From Prosapia bicincta (lineage: Eukaryota; Arthropoda; Insecta; Hemiptera; Cercopidae), in the NCBI GenBank assembly GCA_036971475.1, contig JBAIZL010000006.1, positions 2,981,001 to 3,045,000 of the forward strand: a stretch of 64,000 nt of DNA. Reading direction: 5' to 3'. Under the pieces are notes generated by a model, which was not told where the DNA came from, ran no database searches, and saw only the letters and a list, made by a program, of their open reading frames with translations. The position numbers and the translations under genes are program-made. Within the stretch, counting starts at the first letter, position 1. Each line of letters begins with the position of its first letter. Of this stretch, positions 46,001 through 54,527 are shown piece after piece.

Positions 46001-49000
46001 TACCAACACACATTTACATACAACATACTCATGAAAATTAAACATAAATAACAACATCAAACAGCCACACCAACAAACCACACAAAAACAATAAATATAT
46101 ATCCCTCACATACTACAAAAAACATACACACAAAATTGCTTCCACATTCAGAAAACTCAATTACCAATATCATACAAAACAATGAATACTTTAAGACAAC
46201 GCATAAAACCGTTTCAACAACAAACAGAAAAATACAATCTTTCTGGTATATACATGTAATGAATGTCCCAGCTATTATATCGGTCAAAGCGATAGATGAT
46301 TCAACAAACGCTTCAATGAACAAATCAACAACATAGAAAACTTAAACCCAAAATCCAGATACACAACACATTTACAAAACACGCAACACACACACACGGA
46401 CATACATATTGATTTAAATATTCTTGACATATTAAACCATAGTAAAAAAATAACTATAGAAAAATTTGAAATATACAAACATCACGCAAATATAAAGAAA
46501 ATATATTAAATGAGCACACACACTTTGAAGTTAACACCCTGTTCCATTACATAGTCAACAACGAACTTGAACTACCCCTCTACACTTATAAATCTTATGC
46601 TGACAACCTTTTACACCTTGTGTGAAGCTGCTAGTAGAAGGTTAGCTTTGTAAAAAAATAATACTTTCGAAAGACGTCAGCAAGTAAGCTCTTAATTATT
46701 CACTTAGTTATGTATTAATTAATTATAGCAAAAGATGTCGTTGCATAGAGAATTATACATGAATTCTTAAATTTTATAGTCCATTACGTTCAGTGAATCT
46801 TATTAATCACATAAACAATAGTTTATGACTATCCGAACTTTGAAATTAGTAAATTTGTTAGAACTTACTGAGACAGAACAGTTTTGATCGCTATGTGCCG
46901 ATCTTCATCAGTGTCATCAGAAGACACTGATGAAGATCGGCACATAGCGTTCGAAACGTTCTGTCTCAGTAAGTTTTAACAAATTTACTAAATTCAAAGT
47001 TCGGATAGTGATAAACTATTCTTTAAGTGATTAATAATTATAAATGGCTGTTAGGAGTTCTGGGATATTCTGCTACTTTTGTAACAGGCAGACAAAAATT
47101 TTCATATGAAATACAACAAACTGAGTTCAAAGTGAACAAAAAATATTGTTGGGTTGAATCTTGAGGTATTTTATAACACTTATTTATAAATTTACTTGTC
47201 AAAAAACTACTACTTACTCTGATATTTATCAGCAGACAAATTTTGCACTTGGTCAGTGCATTAATTCATTGTCTAATGACCAAGTGCGAAACAAGTCTGC
47301 TGAGAAACATTTACTAAATAGTGGTATTTTATAAATAAATTGACAAATAAGTGAATGAAAAAATACCAGATTCTGTTTTGGAACCTTTAGAAAAGCCTGG
47401 TGTTGATACTTTGGTTGGAGGTACTTTGGCGTTGGAGGTACTTACCTACATAAAGCTTTGGATATTTTTTAAAATCTATTAATAAATTTTTCAACAATGG
47501 AGCTTATAATATAAACATTTGGCTCCAAACTAGTATGAGTTAAAAGACTCATTGGATCCAGAAACTGTTATTATTAAATTTTCAAATGGCGTCTAAAAAA
47601 ATACACTCTTCTTCTTTGGTATTTGATACTCTTCTAAATAAGCAAATAGATACATAATAACACGCTCAATTCAGTTTAATATTGTTTCTGAATAGTCTCA
47701 AAAGAATTAATCAAAGCTTCTATGGTAAAAAACAAAATAGTCAACTGAAAATCTCACCAAAAAATAATTTTTAATAAAATAAACACCCTAGTTCATAACA
47801 GACTAGTTTTTGCGACGATGCTGCCTTCCTCAACGCTTGGCTACTACTAATATATTTCGTCAAGTTATGGCACAACAATAAAACAAACAAGATAAAATAC
47901 AAAAAGCAATAAAAATAATCTAACTACGCAGTTCAAAACTTCTTACTCAGGAGAGTTATCTATTTTACATGATTGTTATTATTATTATTTTGTTCTTCTT
48001 CTTTTTTCCTTAACTTCCATCATCATCATCATCATCATCATCAACAAACCGATCCTAAACAAAGCTAAAACAGTTTAAAAAATAACAATAATGTATTTTA
48101 TAAATACACATTATAAACACTTATAAAATAGGTTTATACAAAATTATAACTAAAAACAGTTAACTCAAAGATTAATAAACAAACATCAAAACTTAGACAT
48201 CACTTAAAACATTCTAACCAACTAATTTAATGCTTATTACATCTGAAACAGAAAACATACTAATAAATAAATTGCTTAGAGGAACAATACAGATTTCAGA
48301 AACAGAAGGGAGAAACCCTTGATGATGATGCGAGAGAAGGAAAAAATGAAAGAACAAAATAATAATAATAACAATAATGTAAAAGAGAAAACTCTGAGTA
48401 AGGAGTTTTGTGCTCTGTAATTAGATTATTTTTATTGCTTGACATTTTATGTTTTATCTTGTTTGTTTTATTATTGTACCATAACTTTACGAAATATGTT
48501 AGTAGTAGCCAAGTACTGAGGAAAGCGACATCATTGCCGAAACTAGTCTGTTATGAACTAGTGTGTTTTATTAAAAACTAATTTTTGCTGAGATTTTGAG
48601 TTAACTATATTGTTTTTTACCATTGTGAATAGTTCTCACTAGCTAAGCTCTAATCAACTAAACAAAGTTTCTACAATCTATAACTTATGTTTATGAAAAT
48701 AAAAACGTTATCACAATTAATTCATAAATTGTTGTCTGGTACATGTACAGTCCAATTCTGGTAATCCGAAATAATCCATGGATGTACCATTTCTGATTAC
48801 CGAATTTTTCGGATTACCAGAATGTATACATACTACATATACCTACAACTTAAATATGGCTATATATGTGCCTATATCAAGTACCTAGTTTTAGAATGTC
48901 CCACTTATCCGACAACAAAAGTGTTTTGTGATTTCTTTTAAGAAAAAAAAGACGCCATTTTCAAAATTAAAGTTTAACATACTGCGATAACAAAACAATT

Positions 49001-50433
49001 CTACCCTCTGCTTGACCTTTCTTCTTTCAACCTCTTATTTTTGGGAAGACTTTAAATTCTCTGACTATTGGGAAGTGAAACCAAATTAAGCTGGATTGTG
49101 TTAAACTAGGTTAAAGTAAGTCACAACCATCCTACTACTTTGAGTTACTTTTTACTAACTAGTTATAATTAATATAAATAAAGTAACATAACCTATGCAT
49201 TAAAACAGCTGTTCTACCGCATAACATCTAACATAAAATCAGCTATTTATGTAATCATATGTTAACACTTATTTTAAGCCAAATTGGTACAAAATTACTA
49301 TATTGCATACCATGCCTATTTTGCAAAACGTTTCCCTCCCATATAAAACTAAAATTAATTCAATAAATTGAATTAATTAATTAATATTTTAAAAAAAACT
49401 GTAATAACCTCATGTGTCATCCACTACAAGTTTAAAAAAATGTATATGAACTTGAGTGGACGAATAAAAAGTATTATATTAATAATTGAAAATTCAAACA
49501 AAATATTTGTAAGGAGAGAGCCAACTAATGGAAGGAATTGAATAATAGACAGCATTTGAATTAGAACATTAATATTCTAAATGTAATTGTTTATAGAAAA
49601 TCTTACTTGTATCATTCCAACAAGAGTTGCAATAGTTGTCATTCCATACAGCGATAGTTCACAAATTGTTAGCTCCATGACAGCAAAGCTCACTAGCTCA
49701 GGACGTGAAATCAAAACAAAAAATAAGATTAAGGATATTATTGTCAGAACTAAAATTAAAATCCCAACAAAAAGACCCTTGTGAGCTTGAGCACAATCGA
49801 CAGAGTAATGATGAGGTGACCTTTTATAATGTGTTAAAGGAGGAAGTTTGTCAAACTTCTCTGAAGTCGTGTGTAAGGTATAAGGAAATCTACTGATGTT
49901 CTTCCACATAACATACAGTATTGCTGCACATATAAGACTGTACTCGATAGTACAAGGGAAAAGAAATGGACTGGCATCTTGGACTAAAGATCCCATTATG
50001 TTAGTACGGCGGCATTCATAGATGTGATGTGGTCCTTTTAATCCCCTTGCAATTCTATGAAGTACTGGGTTTGTTGTTGTCGCTGTTGTCATTTTTCCAA
50101 ATGCTGAAATAAATACAAAATGACATTATAAAATTCAAATTGTATGAAACTGAATCAATAATAAAAACTAGAATTAGTTTTCAGTACTGTAAAGTTTTTC
50201 ACATTCCTCTCAGAAATAACCAAATACTAGAACTATTTGAAGTAGAACCTCATTGTAATGGGCTCTGTTAATCAGGACACTACCTTATAATGGACTGTGT
50301 TTTGAAGATAAATGAAGCTGCAACAGCTAGCCATATAAATATCTGCCTAAATGGCTGTTGTTTTTACCTTGGTCGTTTTTACCTTCTGTCAAGTGGCATT
50401 ATACATAAAACCAATGGAATAGAATTGTAAGTA

Positions 50434-50516
<83 letters not shown>

Positions 50517-52750
50517 GACTAGGAGACTGACAGACTTACCTTGGTAAGAGTCCACTCTGTAGTCCTGAAATAGAAACACATAAAAGCACTTAACCAATGA
50601 AATATTTCAACCACACAGTGGTCTTTGTCAATCAAAGAGAAAACACAAAAAGAAATATGAGAGAATGAAATAAAATAAAGTAAAAGTTGTAATCACAGAT
50701 TGTGTAGAAATCAGATGTCACAGATGCACAGATTAAAGATATATGTATTGTTTCCATGAGCATATGAGTGATTATAGTTTATATAAGTTTGTCAGGGGAA
50801 AAGAGATTGGAGACGTCTGATGAGGCTATTAGGGAAAAAAGTGAATGGATTTATCTGATATTGAGGTTAGGGGATTCTCTGGACTTGGTATACCACTGGT
50901 ATGATAGTTCCCATCTTCTCAGTTCTGAGGGATTGCAATCAGGGGGGGGAGTGCTTTAATTATTTTTGTGGTATAGCAGTCATCAAAAGTTGTGATGTTG
51001 TGACTCGCAGCATGTTGAGCTGTTGGTCTATCCATATTCATAATTTTAACATCATGTCTGTGGCCATTCATTCTGATATTTAGATCATCCATGGTCAGGC
51101 CTATATACTGTGCTGAGCAAAATTTACATTGTAGCTGGTATATGACATTTTTCGATGAACAATTATGATAACCCTGTATTTTGAAGACCATTTTTGTTGT
51201 TTGGCTGTTGAAACTATTTGCTGGGGGGTGTATTGAACACGTCTTGGATCTAGGTCTATTGCATGGGAAGGAGCCATGAGGAAGTTTGTGTGGTTTCTCT
51301 GCATCAGGGTCTGGTAGTTTAGGATGTACTAGGGCGTTTTTAAAGTTGGGAGGTTGCTTGTACCAAATTTAAGGTGGATTGGTAAAAAGATTTTTGGTGT
51401 GGACGGAAGCTTGAAGAATTTTGAACCCATCTCTTAATATCTTGTTGAGTTTATGTAGACCAGGATGGTAGTCTGTTATTAATGACAGTTTATTTTGTTC
51501 TGTTTGTGGTTTGGGGTGAACCGAGGATTGTGCTGAATGAATTTGGTTTTCAATGAGTCTTTTTGGGTATCCTCTTCTCTGGAAGGCTGTTGATTTCTTT
51601 CTATTACAATCTTCCAATTCCCTATCATTAGAACAGATTCTCTTACCCCTGATTGCCTGACTGTATTGAATGGATCGTTTTATGTTTATTGGGTGGTTGC
51701 TGTCGAAATGGAGATATTGTAGGGGGTTTGTCGGTTTGATGTGAATTCCTGTATTGATATTTCCATTCTGGAGTGTTATCTCTACATCCAAAAAAGTGGT
51801 GGCTGATGTAGATTTCTCCCAGGTAAATTGAAGTGTGGAAAATTGTGTCAGGCTGTCTAAAAATTCCTCAAGTGTTGAAGCACTCTGTGTCCAAATTAGG
51901 AAGATGTCATCTATATATCTATACTAACATAATGGCTGGTGTGTTCGTGTCTTTAGAAAACTTTCTTCCAACAATCCAATGTACAGATTTGCGTACGATG
52001 GGGCCATTCTAGTGCCCATTGCTGTTCCCTTTAATTGAAGGTAGTTCCTTCCCTCAAACTGAAACTTGTTCTTCTCGAGGATGAACCTGGTCAGGTTAAC
52101 AAGAAAAGGCGTAGTAGGAAAAGGCTTGCCTGGGCGTTTGTTTAGAAAATTCTCTATTGTAGATAGGCCGTGTGCATGAGGGATGTTGGTATAGAGAGAG
52201 GTGACATCTATGGTGACCAAAATAGTTTCCAGGGGTAGAGGTAGAGATATTTGTGAAAGTTGATCTATGAAATGATTGGTGTCCTGGGTATGTGATGGAA
52301 GGTTCTTTACTAAGGGTTGAAGGTGTGAGTCGAGGAAAAGTGAAATTCTTTCCGTTACTGAATTGCAGCCAGCAATTATTGGTCCACCAGGTGGAAAGAT
52401 TATGTTTTTGTGGATCTTTGGTAATATACAGAATTGAGGAGTAGAGGGGTTTTCATTATATAATACTTTTAGAGATGTTTCCGAAATATTTTGTTCAGGA
52501 GCTGTATATTTGAGTAGTTCCGAGAGTGAATTGTTGAATTCTGTAGTAGGGTTATTTGTAAGTATTTTGTATGTTGTGATGTTTAATAGTTGCTTATTTG
52601 CTTCTTTGATGTAGTCTTCAATGAAATATTTCATTGGTTAAGTGCTTTTATGTGTTTCTATTTCAAGACTACAGAGTGGACTCTTACCAAGGTAAGTCTG
52701 TCAGTCTACTAGTCCAAAAAATCTAAACAATCTTTACCAACCAAAACTAA

Positions 52751-52838
<88 letters not shown>

Positions 52839-53103
52839 TAGGTTAGTTTTGGTTGGTAAAGATTATTTAGATTTTTTGGACTAGGAGACTGACAGACTTA
52901 CCTTGGTAAGAGTCCACTCTGTAGTCTTGAAATAGTAACACATAAAGGCACTTAAACAAGTATCATACAAATATCATTGTTTAAGTGCCTTTATGTGTTA
53001 CTATTTCAAGACTACAGAGTGGACTCTTACCAAGGTAAGTCTGTCAGTCTCCTAGTCCAAAAAATCTATATATATATATATATATTCTTTAGTTATACTT
53101 TAG

Positions 53104-53163
<60 letters not shown>

Positions 53164-54411
53164 GTGGTCCACTTTTCCATAGGCTATCCAAGTTTCATCT
53201 CCTGTAACGATCCTGTTCAAAAATGTTTCTCCTTCAACGTCATACTGAGTAAGAAAGTCTATGGCAGAAGTCATTCTTTTCATTTTGTGGTCATTGGTGA
53301 GCACTTTTGGAATCCAACGAGCACAAAACTTGTGATAGCCTAGTTTTTCTGCCACTATCTCATGCACAAGACTTCGAGAAATTTCAGGAAAATGATCTGA
53401 AAGTTCCGAGATTGTGAAGTGACGGTTCTCGCGAGTTTTCTCATCCACTTTGTTCACCAAGTCATCACTGATGAGAGATGGCCTACCACTTCGGTCTTCA
53501 TCGTTAACGCTCGTTCTTCCCTTTTTAAAAAAACGAACCCATTGACGGACTACACCTTCGCTCATAATGTTTGGGCCATACACCGCACTCAATTTGCGAT
53601 GAATTTCCGCTGCTGTATAACTTTTCGACCACAGAAATCTTATTACACCACGCACTTCACACTTAGCGGGAATTTTACGTTATAACAAAAAAACACGCGA
53701 TCGCACGATGCTCTCCCTTGCACAGCTAGAAGCGTACTGAACGGCTCCGCACACCGATGTGAGAATGGCGGCGCTACCCCCACTACTTATCGTGCTACGC
53801 CCAAATGGCGGTTACTTTGTGGACCACAAAGATAAATATCTACAGGCAAATTGGTTTTTTATAACTTAGTCACTGGGGTTAAATTAAAACTAACACACAA
53901 TATATTAGACCCATAAGATATTGAAAGAAGCCCAAAGAATATGGGCATAACACAGATATAAAGTATTTTAAATAAATAATAACAAAGAAGACAGTTTTAA
54001 TAACATTGTACAAATATACTATTCAAAACAAACAGCAAACAAATAATTTTCTGAAACAATCTTAATGAACTAAGTTTCCTTCTATTAATGTAGGATTTAG
54101 TAATCAAATATGTTTGAAAAATTACAAATAAATATTTTGATGTTTTGAAAGAAATTGCGGACTTATTTTCTATTAATAATTATGAAATAAGGTCATTATG
54201 GATCTCAAAAGACCTTGATGTACTTACAATGACTTCCATGGATATTTTTGTGATTAAATGAAATTGTGTTGTTCTCAGGGTTGTAGAAGGTGAGTATTTC
54301 ATGTTTGGTCTCCTGTACAAGAACATTAAGCCACACAGAGAGATTGGTCCCGATCATATGCATTAACCCAAAGCGAGCCAAGACTCGATGCCTCGTCACT
54401 CTCATTTGTTG
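42775..54411 (-). CDS. Otop: Otopetrin family proton channel, 3' part (four coding exons)
   Basis: Otopetrins are twelve-pass membrane proteins that form dimeric proton-selective channels; in insects they serve acid sensing among other roles. The four exons listed separately (54411-54228, 50103-49607, 45614-45400, 43048-42775) join as 184+497+215+274 bases with matching phases (1, 0, 2), giving 389 residues and a TAG stop. Family hallmarks are FGLMHMIGTNLSVWL (14-28), NLELDNILLIGAQTG (238-252) and FYGLWAWTIITHVSMPLAIF (347-366). About eight hydrophobic segments are visible, so roughly the first four and the N-terminal tail are missing. They should lie beyond base 64000, as no matching exon is seen at 54412-64000. 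All splice sites are GT-AG and no frameshift or stop is present. The introns are 3-4 kb, or 2.4 kb for the last, and full of mobile elements. A possible AATAAA lies at 42312-42307. The paralogue cannot be decided here. Confidence 0.9.
43236..43424. repeat. Palindromic element, family B (TTACTGATATTTTTCAGCAG)
   Basis: AAATTACTACTTTTAGTATT, ACCACTACTTACTGATATTT and CAGCAGACGCGTTTCACGC return inverted as GATCTAGTGCCTGCTGAAAA, AGTATCAGTAAGTAGTGG and AGTAATACCAAAAGTAGTAA. The arms are about 75 bp. Relatives are the single arm at 6738-6812 and the pair at 47183-47346. It lies in the last otopetrin intron. Confidence 0.8.
43450..44450. other. Intronic sequence, nothing recognised
   Basis: Otopetrin intron. 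The part at 43740-44100 is less AT-rich and unique, without a convincing frame or repeat. Confidence 0.4.
44455..45110 (+). mobile_element. Penelope-like element 3' fragment, antisense in the otopetrin intron
   Basis: The plus-strand frame contains EKYNLYGIYRITCNDCPSFY followed by IRQTGR, a recognisable GIY-YIG endonuclease start (GIY at 44654-44662) with its two cysteines. After an in-frame TAA it stays in the same frame: FNTTFKEHINDININDF through NIDTNLSILHRLNHSKKQ to a stop at 44891. Upstream from 44455 is linker sequence shared with the copy at 46050-46200. The 3' end near 45110 (TCAGTAAGTAAGTTC, TTCACTCAATTATG) resembles the arm of the 20421-20605 palindrome. It is 5'-truncated and inactive. 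Confidence 0.8.
45400..45614 (-). CDS. Otop: Otopetrin internal exon
   Basis: The acceptor ATATTTTAG is followed by GTCCGGCAGTTGAAA, and the donor is CACGAAG with GTAAAT. The exon encodes residues 228-298 plus two bases. VRQLKYDGCRNLELDN leads into a helix with ILLIGAQTGMFIYSTFTIIG, then GHFTIEQNT and a second helix TALVLATALASLLQTLCQTM ending VLDASR. The LELDNIL stretch is among the best-kept motifs of the family. Phases match both neighbours. Confidence 0.92.
45715..46725 (+). mobile_element. Penelope-like element fragment, antisense in the otopetrin intron
   Basis: At 45740-45845 the plus strand encodes THIYPRIR or, in the homologous frame, TFTLELEENIKINFLDLTTT, the stretch after the reverse transcriptase in Penelope proteins. 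Stops then interrupt a degraded linker. The endonuclease begins SGIY at about 46240 and, after a small deletion relative to the 44455 copy, shifts frame to CNECPSYYIGQSDR, which keeps the YIG motif. The 3' end (46640-46725) has GTCAGCAAGTAAGCTC and TTCACTTAGTTATG, as in the 20421-20605 palindrome. Inactive. Confidence 0.75.
46762..47035. repeat. Palindromic element, family A, nearly perfect
   Basis: The arms of about 115-125 bp contain ACTATCCGAACTTTGAAATT, AACTTACTGAGACAGAACAG and GATCGCTATGTGCCGATC on the left, returning inverted with few differences around a short centre at about 46920. This is the best preserved of the three family-A copies and lacks the spacer of the 38944 copy. A transcript would fold into one long hairpin. 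Confidence 0.85.
46927..46957 (+). ncRNA. Hammerhead-like core in the family-A palindrome
   Basis: CTGATGA (46927-46933) is followed by AGATCGGCACATAGCGTTC and GAAAC (46953-46957). Stem II is GATCG/CGTTC with one mismatch. The opposite arm read on the minus strand has CTGATGA and a perfect GATCG/CGATC stem but AAAAC instead of GAAAC. Each strand thus carries one near-complete core with a different single defect. A functional ancestor is likely; present activity is doubtful. Confidence 0.45.
47183..47346. repeat. Palindromic element, family B, diverged
   Basis: TATAAATTTACTTGTCAA, CTACTACTTACTCTGATATT and TCAGCAGAC return inverted as GTCTGCTGAGAAACATTTAC, TAAATAGTGGTATTTTATAA and ATTGACAAATAAG. 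The centre contains ACCAAGTGCGAAAC. It lies in an otopetrin intron. Confidence 0.65.
47728..48622. repeat. Inverted-repeat element, family C, with hammerhead in the right arm
   Basis: The left arm (47728-47960: TTTAATAAAATAAACACCCT, TTCATAACAGACTAGTTTTT, AATAAAACAAACAAGATAAA, TTACTCAGGAGAG) returns inverted at about 48385-48622 (AACTCTGAGTAAGGAG, GATTATTTTTATTGCTTG, TATCTTGTTTGTTTTATTAT, ACTAGTCTGTTATGAACTAG). The arms are about 230 bp and noticeably diverged. The 420 bp between them include a (CAT)n run at 48020-48042 and no coding frame. Confidence 0.8.
48516..48543 (+). ncRNA. Hammerhead core in the right arm of family C
   Basis: CTGAGGA (48516-48522) is followed by AAGCGACATCATTGCC and GAAAC (48539-48543), then TAGTCTG. 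Stem II is GCGA/TTGC with one G-U pair around CATCA. The left arm on the minus strand carries the relic TTGAGGA, GGCAGCATCGTCGC, AAAAC. Comparing the two suggests an ancestral stem GGCGA/TCGCC. Confidence 0.5.
48755..48832. mobile_element. Tiny pogo-like MITE
   Basis: TTCTGGTAATCCGAA (48755-48769) returns inverted at 48818-48832. The 78-bp element has termini resembling the pogo families here but matching none of them exactly. Confidence 0.55.
49430..49562 (+). repeat. Short relative of the 7028-7360 Penelope-type repeat
   Basis: GTATATGAACTTGAGTGGAC, GAATAAAAAGTATTATATTA and GGAAGGAATTGAATAATAGA match the two ends of the 7028-7360 repeat, with the middle (hammerhead and TA tract) missing. 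It lies just downstream of an otopetrin exon in the intron. Confidence 0.5.
49607..50103 (-). CDS. Otop: Otopetrin internal exon (largest)
   Basis: The acceptor TTTATTTCAG is followed by CATTTGGAAAAATG, completing a serine codon with the single base carried from the exon before, and the donor is ATACAA with GTAAGA. The exon encodes residues 62-227. It starts with a threonine-rich loop and a cysteine-bearing extracellular region (YECRRTNIMGSL). Then come helix YSLICAAILYVMWKNI (116-131), a long loop, helix GLFVGILILVLTIISLILFF and helix MELTICELSLYGMTTIATLV. Phase 0 at the 3' end matches VRQL of the next exon. Confidence 0.92.
50437..50515. repeat. (AT)n plus poly-T at the end of a Penelope element
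   Basis: About 24 AT units followed by about 31 T, immediately outside the inverted terminal repeat of the element at 50510-52721. Confidence 0.9.
50510..52721 (-). mobile_element. Penelope-like retroelement with inverted ends, nearly complete 3' part
   Basis: A reverse transcriptase plus GIY-YIG reading frame lies between inverted copies of one terminal segment (50515-50610, and inverted at 52627-52716). The segment has TGGACTAGGAGACTGACAGA, CTTACCTTGGTAAGAGTCCA, AATAGAAACACATAAAAGCA and CCAATGAAATATTTC. The reading frame starts inside the right-hand copy. Two more copies of the terminal segment, again in opposite orientation, follow at about 52857-52962 and 52978-53065 beyond a (TA)n tract. 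It lies in the otopetrin intron on the same strand as the gene. Confidence 0.85.
50919..52634 (-). pseudogene. Penelope reverse transcriptase and GIY-YIG endonuclease, two in-frame stops
   Basis: One frame of about 572 codons is broken only by a TAG near 51924 and a TAA at 51371-51369. It runs FCILPKIHKNIIFPPGGPII, motif A LVTIDVTSLYTNIP, motif B LKGTAMGTRMAPSYANLYIG, then after the TAG motif C YRYIDDIFLIW with both catalytic aspartates. A linker with RGKRICSNDRELEDC follows. Past the TAA comes the endonuclease: KNVIYQLQCKFCSAQYIGLT with a variant first motif (VIY) and YIG. The N-terminus is about 200 residues shorter than full Penelope proteins. The TAG stands where a tryptophan is usual, and G-to-A changes would explain it. 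It is recently inactive. Confidence 0.88.
52752..53065. repeat. TA tract and two extra inverted Penelope termini
   Basis: A (TA)n tract (52752-52834) is followed by TTTTTAGGTTAGTTTTGGTT, the inverse of the sequence just before the tract, so the tract sits at the centre of a hairpin. Then a minus-oriented terminal segment (about 52857-52962) and a plus-oriented one (52978-53065) stand head to head and near identical. The block reads as three alternating terminal segments around TA-rich centres. Confidence 0.75.
53105..53158. repeat. (TA)n microsatellite truncating the mariner
   Basis: About 27 TA units. The mariner frame runs straight into it, marking a deletion or recombination edge. Confidence 0.9.
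53159..53825 (-). pseudogene. Mariner transposase, N-terminal two thirds and 5' region
   Basis: The minus-strand frame from about 53655 encodes VRGVIRFLWSKSYTAAEIHR, the first helix-turn-helix, then EGVVRQWVRFFKKGRTSVND, RSGRPSLISDDLVNKVDEKT, a second helix-turn-helix near FTISELSDHFPEISRSLVHE, and KLGYHKFCARWIPKVL. The first catalytic aspartate is in RIVTGDETWIAYG. The frame ends at the (TA)n tract at 53158, so the other two catalytic residues are gone. No ATG is kept in frame at the start. Upstream sequence to 53825 (ATGGCGGCGCTACC, CAAATGGCGGTTAC) matches the MITE at 23965-24267. Inactive, inside an otopetrin intron. Confidence 0.85.
54228..54411 (-). CDS. Otop: Otopetrin exon, most 5' one in the window
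   Basis: The acceptor TTGATTTCAG is followed by CAACAAATGAGAGTG, and the donor is AGTCATT with GTAAGT. The exon encodes residues 1-61 plus one base: QQMRVTRHRVLARFGLMHMI then GTNLSVWLNVLVQETKHEIL, a well-kept otopetrin helix and its flanks, followed by a polar loop with NPENNTISFN. The internal ATG is not a start, since the family has several helices before this point. The upstream exon is outside the window or not recognisable. Confidence 0.88.
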
Positions 54412-54527
54412 CTGAAATCAAAGTGAACATTTATTATTAATGTTCGGAAACATTTTTTGTTGTATTTCCAGATAACGTGTATTCAGGCTATTACCATCAA
54501 TGGGGAACGTGGAAATTAAGGGATATA

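Noticed and set aside
44692..46478. Minus-strand hydrophobic open frames (44692, 46057, 46284) as membrane proteins
   Set aside because: They are the antisense of Penelope endonuclease and linker sequence on the plus strand, which has the recognisable GIY-YIG motifs.
48020..48042. CRISPR-like or regulatory repeat
   Set aside because: It is a simple (CAT)n run inside an inverted-repeat element.
50817..50840. Hammerhead core on the plus strand (CTGATGAGGCTATTAGGG then AAAAAAG)
   Set aside because: The CTGATGA box is present but stem II does not pair and GAAA is missing. It is also antisense to the Penelope frame around it. At best a relic.
52640..53065. Hammerhead in the CTTACCTTGGTAAG terminal segment
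   Set aside because: It has CTGACAGA and a good CTTACC/GGTAAG hairpin but no GAAA after it on either strand, so it does not meet the core rule.
15241..53207. Open frames with long IYIYIY runs (15241, 25958, 26023, 50379, 52977)
   Set aside because: They are translations of (TA)n microsatellites.
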